A stretch of 35,828 nucleotides of DNA from Burkholderiales bacterium. Its GTDB lineage: Bacteria; Pseudomonadota; Gammaproteobacteria; Burkholderiales; JAEUOS01. The DNA lies in NCBI GenBank assembly GCA_947473125.1, contig CANJDH010000045.1:1-35828 (forward strand), in the 5' to 3' direction. Below the pieces are notes generated by a model. The model saw nothing but the letters and a program-made list of their open reading frames with translations, was not told the DNA's origin and did not search any database. This document shows, one piece after another, positions 1-7,777 of the stretch (positions are counted from its first letter, which is position 1; each line of letters opens with the position of its first letter). The position numbers were made by a program, and so were the translations under genes.

Positions 1-988
1 ACAGTGCCGCCAGCAGGCGCCTGGCGCTGGCCTTGACGGCATCCGCAGGCTCGCGCGAATACAGGTGGGCCACCGCGATCAAGGACAGGAAGCGCGCCTC
101 CTGGCGCAGGCCGTCGGCGCTCTGGATCAGATCCGCCAGGGCCGCCGCATCAAGCGCAGCGGCAGTCGCAAGCACCGGCGCGTGCCGCAGGTACAACTGC
201 GCCAGGTCGCGGCAATCGTTGGGAACGCGCACCCGCTCGACCAGGCGCGCCAGCCGCGCCTGGGCAAATGTGCCGGTCAGCGCCGCAAAACGCGCCGGCA
301 GGGACAGCCCGAGCGTTGCTGCCTGTTGCAGCGCCGCCAGGTTGGGCGCGTCGTGATCGAATGGTGCAAGCTCCGGCATTGCCTTGGCAAGCGCACCGCA
401 GTCGTCGAGCACGCGCAGCATCTCGACCGGCCGGGACTCCATCAGGCCGCGCGCGAGCTCCTGCCAGACGCGCTCCGGGACCAGCGCGTCGACTTCGCCG
501 CTGCGCGCCATGTGACGCATCAGTTCGAGGGTCTCGGGGGCAATCGCGAAGCCGAAGCGCGCCGCAAATCGTGCACCGCGCAGGATCCGCACCGGATCTT
601 CGGCAAACGACGGGCCGACATGGCGCAGCACGCGTGCCTTGAGATCGTCGGCGCCGTGAAACGGATCGATCAGCGTGCCGGCATCATCGACCGCCATCGC
701 GTTGATGGTGAAGTCACGCCGCGCCAGGTCCTGCTCGAGCGTCACATCGGGCGCAGCATGGAAGGTGAAGCCACGGTAGCCGGGCGCGGTCTTGCGTTCG
801 GTGCGAGCCAGGGCATATTCCTCCTGCGTCACCGGGTGCAGGAACACCGGGAAATCCTTGCCGACCGGCCGGAAACCCTTGTCTACCAACGCTTCCGGCG
901 TGGCACCGACGACCACGAAGTCGCGGTCGGCGCCCGGCAGGCCGAGCAGTTCATCACGCACCGACCCGCCGACGCGGTAGATGTTCAT
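1..988 (-). CDS. cca: CCA-adding enzyme (tRNA nucleotidyltransferase), 3' end outside window
   Basis: Adds or repairs the 3' CCA end of tRNAs in the cytoplasm. About 329 residues are visible. The nucleotidyltransferase head has GGSVRDELLG near the N-terminus followed by the metal-binding DRD, then RRDFTINAM and the VRILRGARFAARF signature typical of class II (bacterial) CCA enzymes. The start ATG at 988 overlaps the stop of the upstream glutathione transferase gene by four bases (ATGA), so the two are translationally coupled. The region where multifunctional CCA enzymes carry an HD phosphohydrolase motif (HDLGK) reads ALTGTFAQARLARLV, so the HD residues are missing and this looks like a CCA enzyme without the HD activity. 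The C-terminal part lies beyond base 1. Identity is secure from the motifs; loss of HD is read directly from the translation. Confidence 0.93.
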   Translation of the reverse strand, partial: MNIYRVGGSVRDELLGLPGADRDFVVVGATPEALVDKGFRPVGKDFPVFLHPVTQEEYALARTERKTAPGYRGFTFHAAPDVTLEQDLARRDFTINAMAVDDAGTLIDPFHGADDLKARVLRHVGPSFAEDPVRILRGARFAARFGFAIAPETLELMRHMARSGEVDALVPERVWQELARGLMESRPVEMLRVLDDCGALAKAMPELAPFDHDAPNLAALQQAATLGLSLPARFAALTGTFAQARLARLVERVRVPNDCRDLAQLYLRHAPVLATAAALDAAALADLIQSADGLRQEARFLSLIAVAHLYSREPADAVKASARRLLAAL

Positions 989-1635
989 GCGTACTTGGCG
1001 TCGTAGCGTGCCTGTGCGTGGCCTTCCACCGCAGCCAACTGCGTCAGCCTGGTGAGCGCTGGCGTCGCCAGCATGTGGCGCACGTACTCGGCCGCCTTGT
1101 CATTCGTTGCCACGGCATAGGTCTGGAGGCGAAACACCACCGGTGCGTACATCGCGTCGGCAATGCAAAACTCGCCAAACAGGTACGGCCCGCCCGAAAC
1201 CTCCAGACAAGCGACCCACAGGGTTTCGAGCCGCGCCACATCGGCGGCCACCTCGGGGGTCATGCCTTTGCCGGGATAGCGGTTGCGGATGTTCATCGGC
1301 ATGTTGGTGCGCAATGCGCCGAAGCTCGAATGCATTTCCGCCGATACCGCGCGCGCACGCGCGCGCTGCACCGGATCCCTCGGCCAGAGCTGCTTGTCGG
1401 GAAATTTTTCGGCCAGGGCTTCGCAAATCGCCAGCGAATCCCAGACCGACAGGTCGCCGTCAATCAGTACCGGTACCGTGCCGGAGGGCGAGTAGCGCGC
1501 GATGTTGGCGACGGTATCGGGCTCGGACAGCCAGATCTGGATTTCCTCGAACGGGATCCCCGCCTGCGTCATGAGCAGCCAAGGCCGCATCGACCACGAG
1601 GAGTAATTCTTGTTGCCGATGACCAGCTTGAGCAT
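985..1635 (-). CDS. Glutathione S-transferase family protein
   Basis: A 216-residue protein with the thioredoxin-like N-terminal domain of glutathione transferases (KLVIGNKNYSSWSMRPW at the start, with the Ser/Tyr cluster where the GSH-activating residue sits) and the cis-Pro region GTVPVLIDGD, followed by an all-helical C-terminal domain. It probably conjugates or isomerises an electrophile with glutathione in the cytoplasm; the substrate cannot be read from sequence. An ATG at 1650 is possible, but the internal ATG at 1635 is preceded by GGAGG at a good distance and starts exactly at the conserved MLKLVIGNK, so I prefer it. It lies between the NDUFA9-like gene and cca on the same strand with very short spacing, consistent with one housekeeping operon. 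Confidence 0.88.
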   Translation of the reverse strand: MLKLVIGNKNYSSWSMRPWLLMTQAGIPFEEIQIWLSEPDTVANIARYSPSGTVPVLIDGDLSVWDSLAICEALAEKFPDKQLWPRDPVQRARARAVSAEMHSSFGALRTNMPMNIRNRYPGKGMTPEVAADVARLETLWVACLEVSGGPYLFGEFCIADAMYAPVVFRLQTYAVATNDKAAEYVRHMLATPALTRLTQLAAVEGHAQARYDAKYA

Positions 1636-1655
1636 GCCCGCCTCCGCCATCCCGC

Positions 1656-2615
1656 TCAGCGCCGCGCGTGGTCGCGCAGGTGGGTGTAACGCTCCTTGGG
1701 GGATTGACCCGACAGGTAGGCCGGCACAATCGCCTCCATGGCTGCGGGCGTGATGCCGAGTTCAGCCGGGATCGGCGCCGTGATCACGTTGTCGACCTTG
1801 GTCGAATCGAGGTTGTCGCGCGACAGCATCTCGATCGGGGCAAACTCAAGCGCCCAGGCCTGCAGGTAGGCGAGCCGGTCGGGCAGGCCGAATACCCGGC
1901 GCGGATGGCCGCTGACGCTGCCCGCATACTCGACCAGTTGCTTGAGCGTGTAGACCCTGGGGCCGGCGATGTCGTAGGCGTGGCCGAAGGTGCGCGGCTC
2001 GTCGAGCGCATTCACGAACGCCTGGGCCACGTCTTCCACCCAGATCGGCTGCAGCTTGGCGTCCGGCTTGCCCAGCGCCACGAACGGCGCATAGCGCTGC
2101 ATCCAGGCGAACAGGTTGATGAACTTGTCATCGCGCCCGAACACTACCGAGCTGCGCAAAATCGTCAGCGCCACGCCGCTTGCCGCTTCGCGCACGGCAG
2201 CCTCGCCGGCGGCCTTGGAGCGCAGGTACATCGACGGCGCGTTCGCCTCCGCGCACAGCGAGCTCATGTGCAACAGGCGCGGCACGCCGGCAGCGACGCA
2301 GGCTTCGCCGATCTTGCGCGGCAGGTCGACGTGAGCCGCCTTGAAGCGCCGGCCGTAAGGGCTGCCGGTATCGCTGTGCAGAACGCCGACCAGGTTGATC
2401 ACCGCATCCATGCCGGCCATCAGCCCGGCCAGCGCCTGCGGATCATTCACATCGGCTTCCACGACGTCTGCCGTGGGCAGCAGAATCAGATGCTTGGCGC
2501 GATCGCGGCGCCGCGTCGGCACGACCACCCGACGGCCCTGGGCACACAGTTTGGCGACGATTGCGGAGCCGATGAATCCGCTGCCGCCGATCACGAGAAT
2601 ATTGCGCGAGATCAT
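1656..2615 (-). CDS. NDUFA9-like NAD(P)-binding epimerase/dehydratase family protein
   Basis: A 319-residue extended short-chain-dehydrogenase-like protein. The N-terminus has the Rossmann glycine motif ILVIGGSGFIGSAIV. Further motifs are MDAVINLVGVLH and LHMSSLCAEANAPSMYLRSKAAGE, the last being the place of the catalytic Y-x3-K, here Y-LRS-K. The subfamily is annotated as complex I NDUFA9-like in betaproteobacteria, where it commonly sits beside slt and cca. Related proteins bind NADPH; the bacterial role is not settled (quinone or respiratory-complex related is only a family guess). A frame extension to a TTG at 2633 exists, but the ATG at 2615 sits directly in front of the Rossmann motif and is the likelier start. 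It is separated from the GST start by about 20 bases. Confidence 0.85.
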   Translation of the reverse strand: MISRNILVIGGSGFIGSAIVAKLCAQGRRVVVPTRRRDRAKHLILLPTADVVEADVNDPQALAGLMAGMDAVINLVGVLHSDTGSPYGRRFKAAHVDLPRKIGEACVAAGVPRLLHMSSLCAEANAPSMYLRSKAAGEAAVREAASGVALTILRSSVVFGRDDKFINLFAWMQRYAPFVALGKPDAKLQPIWVEDVAQAFVNALDEPRTFGHAYDIAGPRVYTLKQLVEYAGSVSGHPRRVFGLPDRLAYLQAWALEFAPIEMLSRDNLDSTKVDNVITAPIPAELGITPAAMEAIVPAYLSGQSPKERYTHLRDHARR

Positions 2616-2679
2616 GTCATTTGCCCGGGACAAACTTGGAAGGCGCTATTTTAGCCGCGCCGCCATCGACCGGGCAGGA

Positions 2680-4638
2680 TTACGGCGTGTCGCTCGCCTT
2701 GTCGTCACCGCGCCGCGGCGGGATCGGCGCGAGCCGGTCCTTGAGGGACTGCGGCTTGCCGCTGAACAGCGCTGCATAGAACGTGGCGTTGCTCATCACC
2801 TTCTTGACGTAATCACGGGTTTCGTTGAACGGTATCGACTCGGCAAAGATGGCGGCCTCCATCGGCTTGATGTCGCGCCAGCGGCGCGGGCGGCCAGGGC
2901 CGGCGTTGTAGGCGGCGGAGGCCAGCACCGGGTGGTTGTAGAGCTCGTCGTGCACGATTTTCAGGTAGCTCGTACCCAGCGTGATGTTGGTATCGAGGTC
3001 GTTCACCTGCCCGTGGTGGTAATCCTTGAGCCCCACTTTTTTGGCGACCCAGCGTGCGGTTGCCGGCATCAGCTGCATCAGGCCGGAGGCACCCACGACC
3101 GATTTGGCGCTGGTGATGAAGCGGCTCTCCTGGCGCATCAGGCCGTAAACCCATGCGTCGTCGAGACCGAGCTCCTTTGCCTTCGGGCGCACCTGCTCGG
3201 CATGCGGACTGAGGAAGCGCAGTGAAAAATCGTGCAGTAGCGCGGTCTTGTCGGCGGTGTTGATGGCGCGGTCGGGCAGGTCATTCTGGCGCGCCAGGGT
3301 CGCCGCCGCGATCAACTGCTTGTCGTCCATGCCGCGGATGGTCCAGACCCATTCGCGCGTCGCCTCGGTACGCATGCCGAGCCGATACAGCGTCAGGGCG
3401 CGCTGGAAACCGGGTGTCGCGGCGATCAGCTCCATGTCGTCTTTTGACGGCTTGAACCCGATCGGCGGAATTACCGTCGGGCGATCGAGTTCGCCCGCCG
3501 CCAGCTGGCCGTAAAAACTGAAGTCCGCGGCGATCGACTCGAACAGCACGCGTGCATCTTCCGCCTTGCCCTGCTCGCGCAACGCGCGCGCCAGCCAATA
3601 GGTCCAGGCCGGGTCGCGGCGCACCGCCGGCGACATGTCCTTGACCGCGCGCAACACCAGCTTCCAGTCGCGCGCGCGCAGGGCGGCGCGCACCATCCAC
3701 TGCAGGTATTCGTCGGAAAGCTGGATCTCGGAGGCCTCGTTGAACCACGCATCGGCCTCGCTCATCAGCTTGCGCGACGCCTGGTAGCCAATCTGCGCCC
3801 AGCCCCATTGATGCTCGGTTTCGTTAAACGGCTTCTTGCCGTGGCGGCTCCAGAATGCGGCCGCCTCGGCAGGATCATTCTTCGCCCAGCGTCCGAGCGC
3901 AATCAGTATCAACTCGCGCTGCGCGCGGGTACGCCCGTCAATGCCGCGCTTGAGGAATTTCTCCGGCTGCCCGTACGCGGTCTCGAACTGGCGCTGGTCC
4001 AGCGCCTGATTGTCGGGCAGGTAGTCGGCGGTACGCCGCGCCGCATTCGGCAGCCCGGCATCAACCAGCACGCGAATGCGCTCCCAGACGTGGCGGTCAA
4101 TCAGGCGGCTGTCGGCCAGGAGTGCTTCGGAAAGGGTGACACACCCTTCGGGCAGCTCCTTCGGTGTGAGCCACAGCGGCAAGGCCTCGCGCACTGCGCT
4201 GTCGTCTTTTTTCTGGTGGCGCCGCAGCAACGTGAAGCACGAGATCTCGAGGTCGTCAGCGGTGATTTTGGCGCGCTCCGCATCAAACGCATCCCAGGCC
4301 TCGCGCTTGGCCAGCGTCTTGGCCAGGTCCATGCGCACCCGCTCAGCCAGATAGCTCTTGTCGTAATTGCGCAGGAATTCGGACTGTGCCGCTTCGGCCG
4401 CTTCGCCCTTGAGCGGAAGTGTCTGCCAGTAGGGCCCGTACATTTCTAGGGCGTGCCCCTTGAAGCGCTCGGACATGAGGGCAAGTTTTTCACGTTGCCC
4501 GACCTTGACGGCATCACGAGCGGCGAGAAACGCGTCTTCCGGTGTAGGCTCGGCGCGCCGTTGCGCCAGCGCCGGTGACAACGCCGCCGCGGCGGCAATC
4601 AGTAGCGCGCATACAGAAACGATTGGGCAGGTGCGCAT
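2680..4638 (-). CDS. slt: Soluble lytic murein transglycosylase
   Basis: A periplasmic peptidoglycan lytic transglycosylase that cleaves the MurNAc-GlcNAc bond with formation of 1,6-anhydro-MurNAc. About 652 residues, the usual length for Slt70-type enzymes. It has a cleavable signal peptide (hydrophobic VSVCALLIAAAAALSPALA), a long alpha-superhelical region, and a C-terminal SLT domain with the catalytic glutamate in LMRQESRF (codon 3127-3129, about residue 504), followed by GASGLMQLMPATA and AYNAGPGRPRRW. The ATG at 4638 gives the best signal peptide; ATGs at 4647 and 4665 in the same frame are also possible and none has a strong ribosome-binding site. It is divergent from the 5-formyl-THF cyclo-ligase gene with only about 70 bases between starts. 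Confidence 0.93.
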   Translation of the reverse strand: MRTCPIVSVCALLIAAAAALSPALAQRRAEPTPEDAFLAARDAVKVGQREKLALMSERFKGHALEMYGPYWQTLPLKGEAAEAAQSEFLRNYDKSYLAERVRMDLAKTLAKREAWDAFDAERAKITADDLEISCFTLLRRHQKKDDSAVREALPLWLTPKELPEGCVTLSEALLADSRLIDRHVWERIRVLVDAGLPNAARRTADYLPDNQALDQRQFETAYGQPEKFLKRGIDGRTRAQRELILIALGRWAKNDPAEAAAFWSRHGKKPFNETEHQWGWAQIGYQASRKLMSEADAWFNEASEIQLSDEYLQWMVRAALRARDWKLVLRAVKDMSPAVRRDPAWTYWLARALREQGKAEDARVLFESIAADFSFYGQLAAGELDRPTVIPPIGFKPSKDDMELIAATPGFQRALTLYRLGMRTEATREWVWTIRGMDDKQLIAAATLARQNDLPDRAINTADKTALLHDFSLRFLSPHAEQVRPKAKELGLDDAWVYGLMRQESRFITSAKSVVGASGLMQLMPATARWVAKKVGLKDYHHGQVNDLDTNITLGTSYLKIVHDELYNHPVLASAAYNAGPGRPRRWRDIKPMEAAIFAESIPFNETRDYVKKVMSNATFYAALFSGKPQSLKDRLAPIPPRRGDDKASDTP

Positions 4639-4708
4639 TGCTATCATTCGGTTTGAGAATAGCATAACGCCCCAACTCCACTGTGCGCTGACGCTGCTGG
4701 AAAACGAA

Positions 4709-5284
4709 ATGACCCCGGAATCCCTGCTCGCACAACGTCAGGCCTGGCGCAAAGCATGTATCGAGGCACGCAAGGCGATGCCGCCTGCCGCCCGCGCCGC
4801 TGCCGATGCGCTTGTCGACGCCAGACTTCGCGCCGCGCTCGCCACCATCAGCGAGGGCATCCTTGCATTTTACTGGCCGATCCAGGCGGAATTCGACGCA
4901 CGCCCCGCAGTCTCCGATTGGCTGCTCAACGCCAAGGTCGGAAAGCACGGCGTGCGCCGCGCCGCGCTGCCGGTGGTGGTGGCGCGCCACCAGGCCCTCA
5001 AGTTTCGCGAGTGGACTCCCGACACCATTCTGCAGTCAGCAGGCTTCGGCACCTGCGTACCATCTAGCGGGGAATGGCTCGTACCAACGATCTTGGTGAT
5101 ACCTTTAGTGGGCTTTGACCCCGCCGGATATCGCCTCGGCTACGGCGGCGGCTACTACGACCGCACCCTGGCGGCCATCACCCCGACGCCTCGCACCATC
5201 GGCGTTGGCTATGCTGGGGGGCGCCTCGACACGATTTATCCGCAGTCCCATGACTTGAGGCTCGGATCAGTCATTTCCGGCTGA
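4709..5284 (+). CDS. fau: 5-formyltetrahydrofolate cyclo-ligase
   Basis: Converts 5-formyl-THF to 5,10-methenyl-THF using ATP, salvaging folate one-carbon units in the cytoplasm. The 191 residues match the family length. The diagnostic C-terminal signature GFDPAGYRLGYGGGYYDRTL (Mg-ATP and folate site) is complete, and the N-terminal RKAMPPAAR helix is typical. The frame is open further upstream to about 4460, but that stretch is antisense to slt and lacks family similarity; the ATG at 4709 starts at the expected N-terminus (MTPESLLAQRQAWRK). It is divergently arranged with slt. Confidence 0.93.
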   Translation: MTPESLLAQRQAWRKACIEARKAMPPAARAAADALVDARLRAALATISEGILAFYWPIQAEFDARPAVSDWLLNAKVGKHGVRRAALPVVVARHQALKFREWTPDTILQSAGFGTCVPSSGEWLVPTILVIPLVGFDPAGYRLGYGGGYYDRTLAAITPTPRTIGVGYAGGRLDTIYPQSHDLRLGSVISG

Positions 5285-5472
5285 ACTGCGCGCTCCATGG
5301 CAGCCATGCCGGGCTGTAGGTCCTGCTTGGTGGAAATTCGTGCTGCCAAGTCAGGAACGGCGCAAGCCAAGTCCGCCCCTATGATAAAATTATTTCTTAA
5401 ACGCTTGTTTCTAAAACAAAAAGTCAAGGGCGCTCGACAAGCATCCTTCTTTGCAAACGACCAGGTGACACC
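5285..5472 (+). promoter_or_regulatory. AT-rich leader with palindromes upstream of the aminotransferase gene
   Basis: This 188-base gap holds no gene that I can support. Its second half is markedly AT-rich for this window. It contains a TATGATAAAAT stretch (5380-5390) that could be a -10 element, though no good -35 is in place. There are also two overlapping dyads: AAAC-GCTT-GTTT (5399-5410) and TTGTTT-CTA-AAACAA (5405-5419). The AAAC-N4-GTTT form resembles operators of some TetR-family regulators; which protein binds here is unknown. The ribosome-binding site AGGTGA lies five bases before the ATG at 5473. Confidence 0.35.
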
Positions 5473-6732
5473 ATGACCTCTTCCGCATTCGCTCCCAGCA
5501 AAAAAATTAGCTCGTTCCACCCCCCGCAGCGCACGCTGCTCGGCCCCGGCCCATCCGAGATCAATCCGCGCGTGCTGGCCGCTTCGTCACTGCCGGCGAT
5601 CGGCTATCTCGACCCGATATTTGTCGACATGATGGACGAGTTGAAGCAATTGCTGCGCTACGCCTTCCAAACCAACAACCAGCTCACGTTCCCGCTGTCG
5701 GGCCCGGGTTCGGTCGGCATGGAATCGTGCTTTGTGAACATGGTCAGCCCGGGTGACAAGGTGATCGTGATGCGTAACGGCGTATTCGGCGGCCGCATGA
5801 TCGAAAACGTGCAGCGCGTCGGCGGCGTGGCTGTCGTGGTGGAAGACACATGGGGCGAGCCCTGCGACCCGCAAAAACTCGAGGAGGCCCTCAAGAAGAA
5901 CCCTGACACCAAGATCGTCGCGTTCATCCATGCCGAAACCTCGACCGGCGCGCAGTCCGACGCCAAGACGCTCACGGCGATTGCCCACAAGTATGGCGCC
6001 CTCGCCATCGTAGACGCCGTGACCTCGCTCGCCGGCACGCCGATCAAGGTCGACGAATGGGGCATTGATGCAATTTATTCGGGCTCGCAAAAATGCCTAT
6101 CGTGCGTCCCGGGTCTGTCGCCGGTGTCGTACAACGACGCGGTGATCGAACGCGTCAAGCTGCGCAAGGACACAAACCGCGTGCAAAGCTGGTTCATGGA
6201 CTTGAACCTAGTGCTCGGGTATTGGGGTGAAACCACCCGCACCTACCATCACACTGCGCCCATCAACAGCCTGTTCGCCCTGCACGAAGCGCTGCTGTTG
6301 CTCAAGGAAGAAGGCCTGGAAAATTCCTGGGCGCGCCACATGCGCCATCACCTGGCGTTCAAGGCCGGGATGGAAGCCATGGGTCTCGAATTCCTCGTTA
6401 AGGAAGCGTATCGCCTGCCACAAATGAACGCGATCAAGATTCCCGAAAGCCTGCAAAAGAGCGAAGCCGAAGTACGCAAGCGCCTGCTCAACGAATTCAA
6501 CATGGAGATCGGCGCAGGCCTGGGCCCGCTCGCCGGCAAGATCTGGCGCTTCGGCCTGATGGGCTACTCGTCCAAGCCGGAGAACGTCATGCTCTGCCTG
6601 TCGGCCCTGGGCTCGGTGTTGATGGACCTCGGCCACCCGGTCAAGGTCGGCGAGGCCGAGGCGGCAGCCCACTCGGCCTACGCCTCGATGCACGCTTCGG
6701 CCGCGCAAGCCAAGTTGCGCGCCGCGGCGTAA
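5473..6732 (+). CDS. Class V aminotransferase (alanine/serine--glyoxylate type)
   Basis: A 419-residue PLP-dependent aminotransferase of fold type I. The N-terminus has LLGPGPSEINPRVL, the entry signature of alanine--glyoxylate, serine--glyoxylate and ureidoglycine--glyoxylate aminotransferases. The cofactor lysine is K207 in YSGSQKCLS. The aspartate that contacts the PLP pyridine nitrogen lies in AIVDAVTSLAG, and the middle motif THHTAP is present as TYHHTAP. Likely reaction: transfer of an amino group to glyoxylate (giving glycine) from alanine, serine or a related donor; sequence alone does not separate these. It stands as a single gene with its own AT-rich leader and no purine or serine-cycle genes beside it, so context does not help to choose the donor. 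Confidence 0.85.
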   Translation: MTSSAFAPSKKISSFHPPQRTLLGPGPSEINPRVLAASSLPAIGYLDPIFVDMMDELKQLLRYAFQTNNQLTFPLSGPGSVGMESCFVNMVSPGDKVIVMRNGVFGGRMIENVQRVGGVAVVVEDTWGEPCDPQKLEEALKKNPDTKIVAFIHAETSTGAQSDAKTLTAIAHKYGALAIVDAVTSLAGTPIKVDEWGIDAIYSGSQKCLSCVPGLSPVSYNDAVIERVKLRKDTNRVQSWFMDLNLVLGYWGETTRTYHHTAPINSLFALHEALLLLKEEGLENSWARHMRHHLAFKAGMEAMGLEFLVKEAYRLPQMNAIKIPESLQKSEAEVRKRLLNEFNMEIGAGLGPLAGKIWRFGLMGYSSKPENVMLCLSALGSVLMDLGHPVKVGEAEAAAHSAYASMHASAAQAKLRAAA

Positions 6733-6812
6733 TGGTGGCGGGGCGGAGCCTGGAGCGCACACCGATACCGTCGATGTGCATGAAAGCGCTGCCCGGAACC
6801 GAATAAGCGCAC

Positions 6813-7763
6813 ATGGCGAACAGCGGGGACAGCACCCAGGAACCGCCAGCGCGCGACGTGCCCGACTGGGGCGATTCACCTCGCGCCGTACTGTTCGCAG
6901 ACATTGCCGGCAGCACCAAGCTTTACGAAGCGCTCGGCGACGCCGTTGCCAAACGCCTGATCGACGAATCGCTGGCGGCGCTGGCGATCCTCACGCGCCG
7001 CCATGGCGGCCGCGTCATCAAGACCATCGGTGACGAAATCATGTGCGTGTTCCAGGGAGCTGAACGCGGGTTTCATGCGGCCTCGGACATGCAGCAAAAA
7101 ATCGATTCGATGCCGATCGTCAGCGGCACCAAACGACGCATCCGCATCGGCTTCCATGCGGGCCCGGTGATCGAGGAAGGCGGCGATGTGTTCGGCGACA
7201 CCGTGAACATTGCGGCGCGCATGGCGGGCCTGGCGCGCGGCATGCAGATCATGACCTCGCGCAGCACCGTCGATGCCTTGCCACTGGCGCTGCGCGGACG
7301 CACCCGCACCATCGCTGCGGTATCGGTCAAGGGCAAGGCCGACGACATGTCGGTATGCGAAGTACTGTGGCAGGATGAGGACGATCTGACCATGACGGTG
7401 GCCGCCTTGTCGGTCAGCTCGATCAACGCCGAACTGTCACACCAACTGGTGTTGCGCCACGGCGCGGATGAAATCACGCTCGACATCGGGCGCACCGGTG
7501 TCGGCATGGGGCGCGACCCGGGCAGCGACCTGGTCATCACCGACCCGAAAGCGTCGCGCCACCATGCGCACATCGAAAAGCGCCGCGACAAGTTTTTTCT
7601 CGCAGACCAAAGCACCAACGGCACGTTCGTCACGTTCAATGGGGAGCGCGAGGTGGCACTGCGGCGTGAAGAGATCATGTTGCGCGGATCGGGCCAGATC
7701 CGGTTCGGCCACAGCACCACGGAAGGCTCGGGCGAAACCGTCGATTTCTCGGTCCGCGGCTAA
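6813..7763 (+). CDS. Class III adenylate/guanylate cyclase with C-terminal FHA domain
   Basis: A 316-residue cytoplasmic protein with no membrane segment. Residues about 22-185 form a class III nucleotide cyclase domain: metal-binding aspartates D30 (LFADIAGST) and D74 (KTIGDEIM), and transition-state residues N132 and R136 in VNIAARM, so it looks catalytically competent. It should make cAMP or cGMP; K70 before TIGDE and the VKGK segment do not settle which. Residues about 222-312 form a forkhead-associated domain (GMGRDPGSD, then SRHHAHI and STNGTF), which in this family binds phosphothreonine peptides and would tie activity or location to a phosphorylated partner. The next gene starts only 14 bases downstream, so the two are very likely one transcriptional unit. 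No Ser/Thr kinase gene is visible in the window. Confidence 0.9.
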   Translation: MANSGDSTQEPPARDVPDWGDSPRAVLFADIAGSTKLYEALGDAVAKRLIDESLAALAILTRRHGGRVIKTIGDEIMCVFQGAERGFHAASDMQQKIDSMPIVSGTKRRIRIGFHAGPVIEEGGDVFGDTVNIAARMAGLARGMQIMTSRSTVDALPLALRGRTRTIAAVSVKGKADDMSVCEVLWQDEDDLTMTVAALSVSSINAELSHQLVLRHGADEITLDIGRTGVGMGRDPGSDLVITDPKASRHHAHIEKRRDKFFLADQSTNGTFVTFNGEREVALRREEIMLRGSGQIRFGHSTTEGSGETVDFSVRG

Positions 7764-7777
7764 GGGTTACGCGCTCC

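Noticed and set aside
5285-5472. 6S RNA gene next to the 5-formyl-THF cyclo-ligase gene, as seen in other proteobacteria.
   Set aside because: I could not find the long closing stem and central bubble; the stretch looks like a promoter region.
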